Made by a program: the position numbers and the translations under genes. Shown one piece after another: positions 17,863 through 26,197 of a stretch of 64,000 bases of DNA. Numbering within the stretch: position 1 is the stretch's first letter; each line of letters opens with the position of its first letter. Location of the stretch: positions 1 through 64,000 of the forward strand of contig CANMBE010000004.1 of assembly GCA_947495975.1 (NCBI GenBank), given 5' to 3'. The notes beneath the pieces were generated by a model that searched no databases, was not told the origin of the DNA, and saw only the letters and a list, made by a program, of their open reading frames with translations. Source of the DNA: Ignavibacteria bacterium. GTDB lineage: Bacteria; Bacteroidota; Ignavibacteria; Kapaibacteriales; Kapaibacteriaceae.

Positions 17863-18732
17863 TCAATTAGCCGCTGTTGTGTCGTTTGTTGTTGCTAGAC
17901 GTGTAAGGTCAGATTCACTTAGGCGGCGAGCGCCGATGAGGCGTTTGCTGTAGTATGTTGACTCAAGAGACGAAATCGTAACGCCGTATCGTGATGATGC
18001 ATGTGCAAAGAGATTGTCTCCGAGATACACACCAACATGTGATACATATGCGTGACGCCTTGTGTGGAAGAAGACAAGGTCTCCGAATTGAAGATCTGTT
18101 CTCTTCGTAATTGATCGTCCGATTGATGATTGCTGTGATGCCGTACGCGGCAGTTCTACCTTGGCAACACTTGCATATACCATACGTGTGAATGCCGAAC
18201 AATCTATACCGGCTCGTGCGTGCCCACCAAAATCATAGCGAGTACCAAGCCAATCCATTACTACTTCAATGATGTCTTGCTTAGGAATGCCCCCTTCTGT
18301 GACCTCTGCTCCTTTGCTGTCAACAAATTGAAGCCAGAGCGACCTAAATCCATCAACATCAACAGTAACATCATCTTCGCGCTCGAGTTCGGCGATGTCT
18401 TCGCCTTCGTCTAGCATCAATGTTTGAGGTACTGTGGTGTCTGCAATGATGCTAGCAATTTCATCACCTGTTGAGGTGAATTCCATGCCGGCCATGCGGC
18501 AGAGCTCGGGGCTCTGTGAGCGGACAAGATCGATCGCTTGACGTTTTCCTTCCGCGCGAGCCGTAGGAGAACACTTGGAGCTCCGCAACTTTCTTTTCTT
18601 CTTGCGGGAGGACTTCTTAACGATGCTGCTCTTTGTCCTGGATGCCATCAGTTCCGTAGGAACAATGGTGGTAAGAGTAAACATCGCCACGATCATAACA
18701 CATATGAGGGTCAGGCCAGGAATTCTACACAT
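17863..18732 (-). CDS. NlpC/P60 family cell-wall hydrolase
   Basis: 289 residues. Two ATGs lie near AAGGAGG; the second (MCRIPGLTLICVMIVAMF) has ideal spacing and opens a signal peptide, so I use it. A basic linker (SSRKKKRKLRSSK) follows. The C-terminal NlpC/P60 domain (about 165-270) has 'YDFGGHARAGIDCSAFT' with the catalytic Cys, 'HVGVYLGDNLFAHAS' with the catalytic His and the third polar/His residue, and 'LQFGDLVFFHT'. Such enzymes cut the D-Glu-mDAP peptide bond in peptidoglycan stems. It is 38 bases downstream of the solute-binding protein gene, so the pair may act in uptake or recycling of wall peptides; that link is inference. Confidence 0.88.
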   Translation of the reverse strand: MCRIPGLTLICVMIVAMFTLTTIVPTELMASRTKSSIVKKSSRKKKRKLRSSKCSPTARAEGKRQAIDLVRSQSPELCRMAGMEFTSTGDEIASIIADTTVPQTLMLDEGEDIAELEREDDVTVDVDGFRSLWLQFVDSKGAEVTEGGIPKQDIIEVVMDWLGTRYDFGGHARAGIDCSAFTRMVYASVAKVELPRTASQQSSIGRSITKRTDLQFGDLVFFHTRRHAYVSHVGVYLGDNLFAHASSRYGVTISSLESTYYSKRLIGARRLSESDLTRLATTNDTTAAN

Positions 18733-18769
18733 AGGCATGCCTCCTTTTTTAACGTCGTGAAAAATGCCG

Positions 18770-20464
18770 CTATTTTTCCTTGAACACATGTTCCAGGATG
18801 AGGCGGTCTGATCCGTCAAGGGTAAGCCCCTTAACGTGTGGATGTACAACGCGAAGAACAACGTGATAATAGAGGAATATCCAAGGGGCTTCTTCTACTA
18901 CTATCTGTTCCATGCGCCGATAGAGTGCAGAGCGCTCTTCGAAAGAAAGCCGTGGCGAAAGTGCCTCGGCATAAAGGGAATCCAGATCTCGCCTATCGAT
19001 CCGGGTAGTGTTAGGACCGTTTGGAGCGATGTTAGCGTGAATGAACAAGGCGAGAAAATTCTCAGGATCGGGGTAGTCCCCTATCCAACTTGTTCGCCAA
19101 ATGGCAAGGTCTCCTGCGCGCACCATAGAAAGGTGCTGCGGAAAATCGACCTGACGGAGTTCGACGTTGACGCCGATCTCTTTCCATTGTGCCTGGACGG
19201 CCTCGGCGATCGATGCGGTGCGTTGGCTGTTCCCCAGTTGCAAAAGCAAGGTGGGGAGGCCTTTCCCGTTTGGGTAGCCTGCTAAAGCCAGTAGATGACG
19301 AGCGCGATCCGGATCGTACCTGTACCCCACGATGGAGTCACTAAACCCAGGCATCGCCGGAGGTAAAACTCCATTGAGTGCGGGTATTCCTCTACCGTTG
19401 AGGAGATACGTTACAATGCGGTGTCTGTCTATGGCATAATTCAATGCCTGACGGAGGAAACGATTCCGAACCAATGGCGACGTGCGCCCTACGGGCAGCG
19501 TACTGTCCATAAGAATGCCGTAGTATTCAACCGTGTTAGCGGCCATTCGAAGCACGCGAAAACGATCGTACGGCGGTTTAAGCAGGCCGTTGGGTTCAAA
19601 GACAGTTGACACGAACGATTCATCTACGTTGCTCACAAGATCAAACTGACCTCGTGAGAACTCGAGAAATTCGTTTTTGGGGTCTCGCAGAAATGAGATC
19701 CGTACTGTTTCCAAGTACGGAAGTCGCTTACCAAAAGAATCAATCTTAAAGTACTGCGAGTTTCGCGTCAACGTCAACTCTCTATCTTGGTTCCAGGTAC
19801 CGAGCTTGAACGGGCCCGTACCAACGGGATGTCGTCCAAAATCGGCCCCATACGCTTCGATCGCTTCCCTAGGAATAATCGAGCCGTATGGCATAGTTAG
19901 AACAGCAAGAAATGGAGCAAAAGGCTTTGTGAGTCGGATTCTAACTGTAGAATCGTTGTCAGCAAAGATGCCCGTAATGGTTCCGTCCTTTCCAGCTCGG
20001 GTGGCTTGATGAAACTCATCAGCGCCGAGGATGGTGGTGCGAAACGCCCACAACCCGGTTGACTTCGTACGTGCGTCACAGATGCGCTCGAGACTGTATT
20101 TAACGTCGCGGGCAACAACTCTGCGTGTACCTTTTTGGCCAAAGCATGGATCTGGGTGGAACCACACGTCATTTCTGATCGTGAAGGTCCATTCAATCCC
20201 GGCTTGGTCTACACTCCACGTCCGTGCTATGCACGGTGCTACGCGAAGCGAAGAGTCCAACTCCACTAACCCATTATACAGGTGTGAGCTGGTCCAGAGT
20301 GCACTGCGGTACGAGGCTTGGGATGGGTCAAGGCTAAGGAGCCCATCAGGTTCATTGTAGCAAAATGTTGTGTTGCTCTCAGATGGTGACGGCTTGTGGC
20401 CGACACACGAATGAACCAAAAAACTGCAGATAACAAGTCCAATTGTCAAGGAACGTTGCAGCAA
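18770..20464 (-). CDS. oligopeptide-type ABC transporter substrate-binding lipoprotein
   Basis: 564 residues from a TTG start, chosen because GGAGG lies six bases before it and because it gives a textbook lipoprotein signal (LQRSLTIGLVICSFLVHSC, lipobox VHSC). In-frame ATGs 42 and 72 bases upstream lack a ribosome site. The body matches family 5 extracellular solute-binding proteins (DppA/OppA): 'LDPSQASYRSALWTSSHLYNGLV', here summarised as 'YRSALWTSSHLYNGLVE', then 'VKYSLERICD', 'HPVGTGPFKLGTW', 'VRNRFLRQALNYAIDR' and 'YDPDRARHLLALAGYP', with 'WIGDYPDPENFL' near the end. No permease or ATPase gene is nearby, so it is an orphan binding protein, probably for peptides. The NlpC/P60 gene follows. 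Confidence 0.88.
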   Translation of the reverse strand: MLQRSLTIGLVICSFLVHSCVGHKPSPSESNTTFCYNEPDGLLSLDPSQASYRSALWTSSHLYNGLVELDSSLRVAPCIARTWSVDQAGIEWTFTIRNDVWFHPDPCFGQKGTRRVVARDVKYSLERICDARTKSTGLWAFRTTILGADEFHQATRAGKDGTITGIFADNDSTVRIRLTKPFAPFLAVLTMPYGSIIPREAIEAYGADFGRHPVGTGPFKLGTWNQDRELTLTRNSQYFKIDSFGKRLPYLETVRISFLRDPKNEFLEFSRGQFDLVSNVDESFVSTVFEPNGLLKPPYDRFRVLRMAANTVEYYGILMDSTLPVGRTSPLVRNRFLRQALNYAIDRHRIVTYLLNGRGIPALNGVLPPAMPGFSDSIVGYRYDPDRARHLLALAGYPNGKGLPTLLLQLGNSQRTASIAEAVQAQWKEIGVNVELRQVDFPQHLSMVRAGDLAIWRTSWIGDYPDPENFLALFIHANIAPNGPNTTRIDRRDLDSLYAEALSPRLSFEERSALYRRMEQIVVEEAPWIFLYYHVVLRVVHPHVKGLTLDGSDRLILEHVFKEK

Positions 20465-20595
20465 AGTTCTCCTCCAACTGTGTAGGATTGTTAACACTCG
20501 CTGCATCTTCGGCTGCAAAAATCGGTAATAATGCATTAGAAACCAACTCTATGAGCAAGAGCCTGCTCCCCCGCTACCGCAAGGCATGCTCGTTG

Positions 20596-20627
20596 GCTAA
20601 CTCCGCAACTCCGTATCTCCGTATCTC
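20596..20627. repeat. degenerate 8-bp tandem repeat (four units)
   Basis: Four contiguous octamers GCTAACTC, CGCAACTC, CGTATCTC, CGTATCTC between two minus-strand genes. The same periodicity and a related unit (about YCCGTAAC) recur near 26108 and 31654. Spacers and unit length are unlike CRISPR. Confidence 0.6.
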
Positions 20628-20643
20628 TTTCAATATCCAGCTC

Positions 20644-21906
20644 TTACGTCTTCTGCTTCTTTTTTTTTGCGGCTGGAAAGAGGACGTTGTTGAGAATCAA
20701 CCTGTAGCCGGGCGATGTAGGGTGCAGGGCAAGGTCTGTGGGCGGATCTCCCACGGCATGGCGGTAGTCCTCGGGATCGTGGCCGCCGTACCATGTAAAG
20801 GTGCCCCTTCCTACGTTTCCATGGATGTAACGCACCTGGTCAGTCCCATCGCGCTCACCGAGCACTGTTACGGACTTCTTTACAAGCTCCTTGTGAAAGG
20901 CCGTGGTTTGACCCAGGAAGCCTTTCACCACGTTTACATGACACTGAGTAAGCATGGTAGGAACGGGGTCGTATTTGGCCGAGAAGTTGAAGAGGGTGAA
21001 ATAATCACTTGCCTCGGTCTGAATGATGGTGTTTGCATCAACATCAATGTCTGAGAACTCATATTGCAGGGGGTTCATGGAGACCGTAAAGTTCTCGAAT
21101 GCAAAACATGGAGCATAATCTAGCTTCTCATTTGCATCGCGGTCCATCGGGTCGGCGTCAAAGATTACGTCGCAGATGTCCAGGCTGGAGGCCGCAAGCG
21201 CAATATCGTACGTATCCGTAGCGCTACACATGGCAAACATGAAGCCGCCATTGGCTACAAACTCGCGAATGCGCTCGGCCACAGATCGCTTAAGCTCACT
21301 TACCTTTCTAAAACCAAGCTTCCGGGCAGAGTTCTCAAGCGCCGCAACCTGCTGGATATACCAGCTTTCGCCCGCAGAGCTTGCGTAGAACTTGCCGTGC
21401 TGACCTGTGAAGTCCTCGTGATGCAGGTGCAGCCAATCGTATTCTGTGAGCTTCCCTTTTATCACATCCTCATCCCAAATCTTCTCGTATTTCACCTCTG
21501 CATATTCAAGCACAAGCGTAACGGCATCATCCCATGGCCGAAACCCTGGTGGAGCATAGACGGCAATCTTGGGTGCTTTCTCGAGGCGGACAACATCCAT
21601 GTTGTTCTTTTCAGATTGCACCTCGGAGTACATCGTAGCTGCCGCTGAGCCGTCAATCACATCAAAAGAAACACCACGAATTCTACATTCCGATGCAATC
21701 TCTTGTGAAAAGTCGGTGATGAAGGAGCCCCCTCTATAATTCAACATCCAGTCTACCGGCTGTTCCTTTGTAAGGACCCAGTACACAAGGCCATAGGCCT
21801 TAAGATGGTTTGATTGATCAAGATCCATTGGGATCATAAGTTTTTGTCCAGCCGCTATACCAGCGGCCAGGATGAAAACAAGAACTATGGAACTGAGCTG
21901 TTTCAT
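20644..21906 (-). CDS. conserved exported Bacteroidota protein (family often labelled 'asparagine synthetase B')
   Basis: 420 residues starting with a signal peptide (MKQLSSIVLVFILAAGIAAG). Strongly conserved stretches that I recall from a Bacteroidota family are present: 'LMIPMDLDQSNHLKAYGL', 'VDWMLNYRGGSF', 'KAPKIAVYAPPG', 'YDWLHLHHEDFTGQ', 'FMFAMCSATDTYDIALAA', 'GQTTAFHKELVK', 'YGGHDPEDYRH' and 'GYRLILNNVLFPAAKKK'. Databases often label the family asparagine synthetase B, but I see no glutaminase or AMP-forming synthetase motifs. The repeated His, Asp and 'GGF.FAMC' elements look more like a ThuA/glutamine-amidotransferase-like fold. True function unknown. Divergent from the ketolase gene. 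Confidence 0.8.
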   Translation of the reverse strand: MKQLSSIVLVFILAAGIAAGQKLMIPMDLDQSNHLKAYGLVYWVLTKEQPVDWMLNYRGGSFITDFSQEIASECRIRGVSFDVIDGSAAATMYSEVQSEKNNMDVVRLEKAPKIAVYAPPGFRPWDDAVTLVLEYAEVKYEKIWDEDVIKGKLTEYDWLHLHHEDFTGQHGKFYASSAGESWYIQQVAALENSARKLGFRKVSELKRSVAERIREFVANGGFMFAMCSATDTYDIALAASSLDICDVIFDADPMDRDANEKLDYAPCFAFENFTVSMNPLQYEFSDIDVDANTIIQTEASDYFTLFNFSAKYDPVPTMLTQCHVNVVKGFLGQTTAFHKELVKKSVTVLGERDGTDQVRYIHGNVGRGTFTWYGGHDPEDYRHAVGDPPTDLALHPTSPGYRLILNNVLFPAAKKKKQKT

Positions 21907-21963
21907 TGAGGGTTTGGGTACGAATCTAACACCCACATATTGCGCCGTCGCTATCATTGCATC

Positions 21964-22644
21964 ATGGGACTGTTTCTTTCTTTCGTGATCATCACACTTT
22001 GGCTTGCGCATGTGGCGTATACGCTGATGTATGTGCCTGTTGTGTGGACATCGCCGTGGACCTATATGCACGTTGCTGCGCAGGCCTATCTCTCAACCGG
22101 ATTGTTCATCACTGCGCACGATGCAATTCATGGAACAGTGGTTAAGGGGCGTATGGGCAACAACATGATAGGATGTGTTGCGGCCTTTCTCTTTGCCGGA
22201 CTGTGGTATCCGCGTTTAGTTGTAAACCACCACAGGCATCATCTCCACCCAGCTGATGACTCTCTCGATCCAGACTTTCATCCATCAAACAACCTCGTTG
22301 TGTGGTTTCTGACCTTCATGTGGAGATACACCACTGTATGGCAACTCATCATCATGGCTGCTGCCTATAATCTGCTTGCGCTGCGCATTGAAGAACTCAG
22401 ACTTTGGATCTGGTGGATTGCGCCCGCTTTTATGGGTGCATTTCAACTGTTTTTTGTGGGGACATATGTACCGCACCGTAAGCCCCATACCCATGATATG
22501 CCTCATCGGGCAAGGTCCATGCACCTCAATCACCTTGGGGCCATGTTGGCCTGCTATTTCTTTGGGTACCACTCGGAGCACCACCTTTCACCCGGCACCC
22601 CGTGGTGGCGACTTTGGAGAGAGAAGGAGCGACGGATTTCGTAG
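21964..22644 (+). CDS. crtW: CrtW-like beta-carotene ketolase / membrane fatty-acid-desaturase-fold enzyme
   Basis: 226 residues, mostly membrane helices, with the three His boxes of the di-iron desaturase superfamily: 'FITAHDAIHGTV', 'NHHRHHLHPADDSLDPDFH' and 'FGYHSEHHLSPGTPWWRL', plus 'FFVGTYVPHR'. The order, short length and the 'PHR' and 'TPWW' signatures match CrtW-type beta-carotene 4-ketolases, which make echinenone and canthaxanthin. The first ATG (21940) adds eight residues; the second (MGLFLSFV) is used as more family-like. No other carotenoid gene is in the window, so the exact substrate is inferred. Confidence 0.8.
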   Translation: MGLFLSFVIITLWLAHVAYTLMYVPVVWTSPWTYMHVAAQAYLSTGLFITAHDAIHGTVVKGRMGNNMIGCVAAFLFAGLWYPRLVVNHHRHHLHPADDSLDPDFHPSNNLVVWFLTFMWRYTTVWQLIIMAAAYNLLALRIEELRLWIWWIAPAFMGAFQLFFVGTYVPHRKPHTHDMPHRARSMHLNHLGAMLACYFFGYHSEHHLSPGTPWWRLWREKERRIS

Positions 22645-22845
22645 ATTTAGGCCTATGACCATTTCGCAGACAGACATCAATAGCTGTGTTTCGGTTCTGG
22701 GTGAGCGCGCAACGATCGTTTCTCTCGTCTTGTTGTTGATAAAACCGGCAGCTCTCTTGGCTGTCCTCCAGCTTTCACTGGCGGAGAACCTCATTGAAAC
22801 TCTGTGAATGTACGGCCGAGGCCTGGCCTGGCCACGTCTAAACCA

Positions 22846-23259
22846 ATGCCGCTCCACATTACCGTCACCAATGCCTCAGGCGCCCGTTACCGCGGTCAAC
22901 GTCAGATGATTGCCAGTGTTCAAAAAACACTGAAGGGGCACAAAGTGAACAATGCAAGAGTAGACATCGTGTTGTTGACAGACAGACGCATCCGGACGTT
23001 AAACAAACAGTATCTGAAGCATGATTATGCCACAGATGTGATAACTTTTCCAGTTGAGGATCAGCCGCTGTACGGTGAGATTTACGTTTCACTTGAGACC
23101 GCTCGCAGACAGGCACATGAATATCGCGTAACAGTCGTCAACGAGTTGTGTAGACTTGCTGTTCACGGCGCACTTCATCTTCTTGGATATGACGACGCAG
23201 AGAAAGCAGACCGCGAAGCAATGCATGCATTAGAGAACAAATATATTGTGAGTACCTGA
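22846..23259 (+). CDS. ybeY: endoribonuclease YbeY (rRNA maturation)
   Basis: 137 residues. The start MPLHITVTNAS was chosen over an ATG 42 bases upstream that adds a non-conserved leader. Conserved features are 'LNKQYLKHDYATDVITFP', and the zinc site 'VHGALHLLGYDD' (H-x3-H-x-x-G-x-D type), with a following 'ADREAMHALENK'. YbeY is a zinc-dependent single-strand RNase for 16S rRNA 3'-end processing and ribosome quality control. The Smg gene follows after six bases. Confidence 0.93.
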   Translation: MPLHITVTNASGARYRGQRQMIASVQKTLKGHKVNNARVDIVLLTDRRIRTLNKQYLKHDYATDVITFPVEDQPLYGEIYVSLETARRQAHEYRVTVVNELCRLAVHGALHLLGYDDAEKADREAMHALENKYIVST

Positions 23260-23265
23260 TCGCCT

Positions 23266-23730
23266 ATGAACAATCATTACGCTGTTGAACGAGTAATGGA
23301 CATCATCGCATATATGATAAGTGAAGGCCGGCAAGGGGCTCCACTCAACGCGATTGATACAGCCACATTACAAGCGCAGGGATACACAGACTCCGAAATT
23401 GCTGCTGCACTTTCGTGGATCATGGAACGCCAGGCCGATCGCGATGAAATTGAAGGTCCAGGTAAAGGTACCTTCCGTATTCTTCATGGCATTGAACGCG
23501 AAGTGCTCGAACCAGACGCATGGGGAATGTTGATGACGTACCATCAGCTCGGCTTTTTAGACAGCGATGACATTGAGCAAATCTTAGAGCGCGCCGTTGT
23601 TATGGGCTCCGAACGCTACGTTGGTGTTGCAGAAATTAAAGCCCTCATTGCTGCATACGTTATCCATCAACAACCGCTACCACAAGCCGGCAGCAGAAGC
23701 TTGTTGCTCGGAAGCGACTCAGTTAATTAG
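23266..23730 (+). CDS. smg: Smg family protein (DUF494)
   Basis: 154 residues, acidic and helical. Matches the Smg/DUF494 pattern: 'VMDIIAYMISEG' at the start, 'LQAQGYTDSEIAAALSWI' and 'AWGMLMTYHQLGFLDSDDIEQILERA', given here by its core 'LGFLDSDDIEQILERAV', ending 'IKALIAAYVIHQQP'. The molecular function of the family is not established; E. coli smg lies near def/fmt. Probably cotranscribed with ybeY. Confidence 0.85.
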   Translation: MNNHYAVERVMDIIAYMISEGRQGAPLNAIDTATLQAQGYTDSEIAAALSWIMERQADRDEIEGPGKGTFRILHGIEREVLEPDAWGMLMTYHQLGFLDSDDIEQILERAVVMGSERYVGVAEIKALIAAYVIHQQPLPQAGSRSLLLGSDSVN

Positions 23731-23752
23731 TGAAGAGTTGATCACGTAACAT

Positions 23753-23826
23753 GGCCTCGTAGCTCAGTTGGATAGAGCGACGCTTTCCTAAAGCGTGGGT
23801 CGGAGGTTCGATTCCTCTCGAGGCCA
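23753..23826 (+). tRNA. tRNA-Arg (anticodon CCU)
   Basis: A 74-base cloverleaf. The acceptor stem GGCCTCG pairs perfectly with CGAGGCC. The D-arm is GCTC..GAGC, the anticodon stem ACGCT/AGCGT with loop TTCCTAA, and the T-arm GGAGG-TTCGATT-CCTCT. The anticodon CCU reads AGG. CCA is not encoded. Confidence 0.97.
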
Positions 23827-23964
23827 CAGAATCGTCCTTGCGTCGCCGGCAGATGCAACATTCCCCGATGGGAAACGATTTATTCCATGCAGCACGAACG
23901 CGGTGCGTATGTACCTACACGGAGTGGGCATACTTAGCGAAAGCATACCTGTCTTTGTGTTCCC

Positions 23965-25665
23965 CTACCTCAAAAGCTTCGACACAACCTTTGCGAGATG
24001 TTCTCCAGCCTCCTCTGAGCCCCCTACCTCCCACAAAATTGTTTTACCTGCCCTATCCAAAATCACATGAGTAGGGAATCCGATTACTCCGATCTTTTCA
24101 CAGATTTCTCCGGCATTGGCAATCACATCTGCTGCAAGGGGCGAGCGTGATAAATATTTTTCGAGAGTTCGTTTGTCGTTGAGCGCAATGGACAGGAATA
24201 CAATTCGCTCATCACCGCGGTATTTCAAGCCAAAATCATTGAGGCTCTTGTGCTCAAGAGCACAACCAGCGCAGCCTACGAACCAAAAGTTGAGCACAAC
24301 AATCTTGCCGCGAAGACCAGAAATCGAGTCACGTTTTCCGCTGATGGTCTCGTAAACAAAGCTGGCTACCTCAGGCAAGGTGTATGTACGCAGCTTCGCT
24401 GCTGCGGCTGTATCACCTGCTGCCAGATGCGCCTTTGCTAGCTGTTCGGAAATAGACTGCCGACCATGCGTGTTGCTCGCCAAGCGCATATACTGTTCAC
24501 CACGCTCTGTTGCTTTTTTGTACCGACCTTGTTTTGTAAACGCCACGATCATCTGCGCATGGATACCATCTAGCCTGCCCATACTTCCAAAGATGTTCTC
24601 GCCGTTGCGAAAGCCTGTTTGTTGCACGTTTGAAAGCTCTGCCCTTGTGATGAGTGTTTCTGCTTCAATTGGATTGTACAGAGGAGACGAAGTGTCGAGC
24701 ATTTTCCATCCTAAGGATGACAGCACATCAACATCATACGATGTTGACCAGACGTTGATCACCGTGCGCACAATTGCAGTGTCGAGAGGAGTAATGTCCC
24801 GTAATCGCTCTATCCAGAACTTTGCAAACACAGATTGAGGGTAGGCCTCGGCGAGACGCTGCATAAGCACAAATCGCTGCTCTGCAATAACGAGTGCACC
24901 CTTCTGCATCGATGGGTAATAATAGAAATTCCATAGTCCATCATCTTCGAGAAGAGGCTCATGAGTGCGGTCTCGCAACTGAGCATGAACCGCACTGTCT
25001 AGATAGACGTATTCGAGCGTATCGCCCCCTACCCGAGAACCATATAATAGCGACAGCGTAAAATAGCGATTGAATGTTGTGGCAGGAGAGTTTGTAACAA
25101 CACTGATGAGGCTATCAAGTTTTCTCCACTCCTTTATATATGCAGGAGAGATGAGCTCATCAATGTCCGATGACTTCCAACGCTGCCAATACTGATAATA
25201 GGCATAGTAGTGATGTGGGTAAAGCCTGCACTCAAATCGCAATGCGCTATCAACGTTACTCATCGCATTCAATGCCGTACCAGGCCACATCTGACCACCA
25301 TCAGGAGAAACATACAACGAGAGAATCCCGTCAGGGGCGCGGTCAGTCGGGATGCAAATCTCCACTCGCACAGACGTTGCGGAATCAGGCAACACCAGTT
25401 GAGTTACATATGCATTGTCGGAAATGCGCTGCATAGGCAACACCTGATTTCGTGCGCCACACAACGTATTTATCATCGCCGCACAGAAAAGTGTATCGTC
25501 AAATACATTCGATGCATACACAGAGTTTGACGGTGCTACATATGAAATGCGATACGTGTTCCGAAGCGAATCTAGATGATCAATACGCACATTATCTGCA
25601 GGCTGTGCCCAGACTGGCGTGCTTACGAAGAGCAGAGTCATCGCAATGGCTATGTGAAACATCAT
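23965..25665 (-). CDS. exported TlpA-like protein with C-terminal thioredoxin domain
   Basis: 566 residues. The signal peptide is MMFHIAIAMTLLFVSTPVWAQ. A long N-terminal region (about 25-420) contains TPR-like helical stretches ('RFVLMQRLAEAYPQSVFAKFW', core 'LAEAYPQSVFAKF'; 'AKAHLAAGDTAAAAKL'). The last ~140 residues form an AhpC/TSA-TlpA thioredoxin-fold domain: 'GKIVVLNFWFVGCAGCALE' (redox motif CAGC), 'RIVFLSIALND', and 'IGVIGFPTHVILDRAG' with the cis-Pro loop. Probably a periplasmic thiol:disulfide reductant. It may receive electrons from the DsbD at 54187, but that pairing is inference. Such long TlpA-like proteins are common in Bacteroidota. Confidence 0.85.
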   Translation of the reverse strand: MMFHIAIAMTLLFVSTPVWAQPADNVRIDHLDSLRNTYRISYVAPSNSVYASNVFDDTLFCAAMINTLCGARNQVLPMQRISDNAYVTQLVLPDSATSVRVEICIPTDRAPDGILSLYVSPDGGQMWPGTALNAMSNVDSALRFECRLYPHHYYAYYQYWQRWKSSDIDELISPAYIKEWRKLDSLISVVTNSPATTFNRYFTLSLLYGSRVGGDTLEYVYLDSAVHAQLRDRTHEPLLEDDGLWNFYYYPSMQKGALVIAEQRFVLMQRLAEAYPQSVFAKFWIERLRDITPLDTAIVRTVINVWSTSYDVDVLSSLGWKMLDTSSPLYNPIEAETLITRAELSNVQQTGFRNGENIFGSMGRLDGIHAQMIVAFTKQGRYKKATERGEQYMRLASNTHGRQSISEQLAKAHLAAGDTAAAAKLRTYTLPEVASFVYETISGKRDSISGLRGKIVVLNFWFVGCAGCALEHKSLNDFGLKYRGDERIVFLSIALNDKRTLEKYLSRSPLAADVIANAGEICEKIGVIGFPTHVILDRAGKTILWEVGGSEEAGEHLAKVVSKLLR

Positions 25666-25730
25666 GAAGGAGGCCTAACGGTAAATAGGAATGACTGCTG
25701 GCACAATACAGAGCCTAGCTCAAAGCGCAA

Positions 25731-25958
25731 CTACGCCGAGATCTCCTCCCTATACCAAGCCTCTACCTTCTGACGCGCCCACGGCGTCTTGCGTAGGAAT
25801 GCGAGGCTCGACTTCACAGTAGGACTCGTTGTAAAACAGCGAATGGGAATGCGAATGCCCATTTCTGTCCACCCATGGTGATCCACAAGATATGTGAGGA
25901 TCATCTCTAGTGTTATGCCATGCATTGGGTCATGAGCATGACCCCGAGGAACGTTCAT
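25731..25958 (-). CDS. VF530-family (DUF2132) small DNA-binding protein
   Basis: 75 residues. The core reads '[21 protein letters not shown]', '[30 protein letters not shown]' (cores '[16 protein letters not shown]' and '[16 protein letters not shown]'), a near-complete VF530/DUF2132 signature. Start set at [10 protein letters not shown] with a GGAAG about ten bases upstream; the longer open frame upstream has no family similarity. A VF530 structure suggested DNA binding, but the role is unknown. The protein follows a structured intergenic region shared with icd. Confidence 0.85.
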   Translation of the reverse strand: MNVPRGHAHDPMHGITLEMILTYLVDHHGWTEMGIRIPIRCFTTSPTVKSSLAFLRKTPWARQKVEAWYREEISA

Positions 25959-26107
25959 TTGTATGGTGCTTCCGTTTCCTTTTGTAAGCCCTAAACTACT
26001 ATTTGTTGTCGCGATTAGCCCCTTGCCCTTCCTCTGCCATCCAGTAATATTCCCAAACATGACCGTAAAGGAGACCCCACTTCCCCTGTGCACCTTTGGC
26101 TCTGAAA

Positions 26108-26188
26108 AGGTATCTCTGTACCTTCGTGGCTCTGTACTTCTTGCGCGATAGCAGGCTATCGCGCAACCACGCAAACCCCGTAACCTCC
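26108..26188. repeat. 8-bp-period degenerate repeats flanking an inverted repeat
   Basis: Upstream of the isocitrate dehydrogenase gene, octamers TCTGTACC, TTCGTGGC, TCTGTACT and, after a hairpin, CGCGCAAC, CACGCAAA, CCCGTAAC follow each other with an approximate period of eight. The unit resembles those at 20596 and 31654. Confidence 0.5.
26141..26166. promoter_or_regulatory. perfect 12-bp inverted repeat upstream of icd
   Basis: TTGCGCGATAGC, two bases AG, then its exact complement GCTATCGCGCAA. It ends 31 bases before the icd ATG. There is no T-tract, so it is more likely an operator or 5'-UTR hairpin than a terminator. No regulator can be named. Confidence 0.6.
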
Positions 26189-26197
26189 CAAGGACCT

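Noticed and set aside
20596-20627. CRISPR array
   Set aside because: Repeat units are 8 bases with no spacers and no cas genes nearby.
20644-21906. True asparagine synthetase
   Set aside because: It has a signal peptide and none of the glutaminase or synthetase motifs; the label comes from database naming of the family.
22656-22807. 50-residue plus-strand frame between the ketolase and ybeY genes
   Set aside because: No Shine-Dalgarno, no family, and frame also open on the other strand; left out as unsupported.
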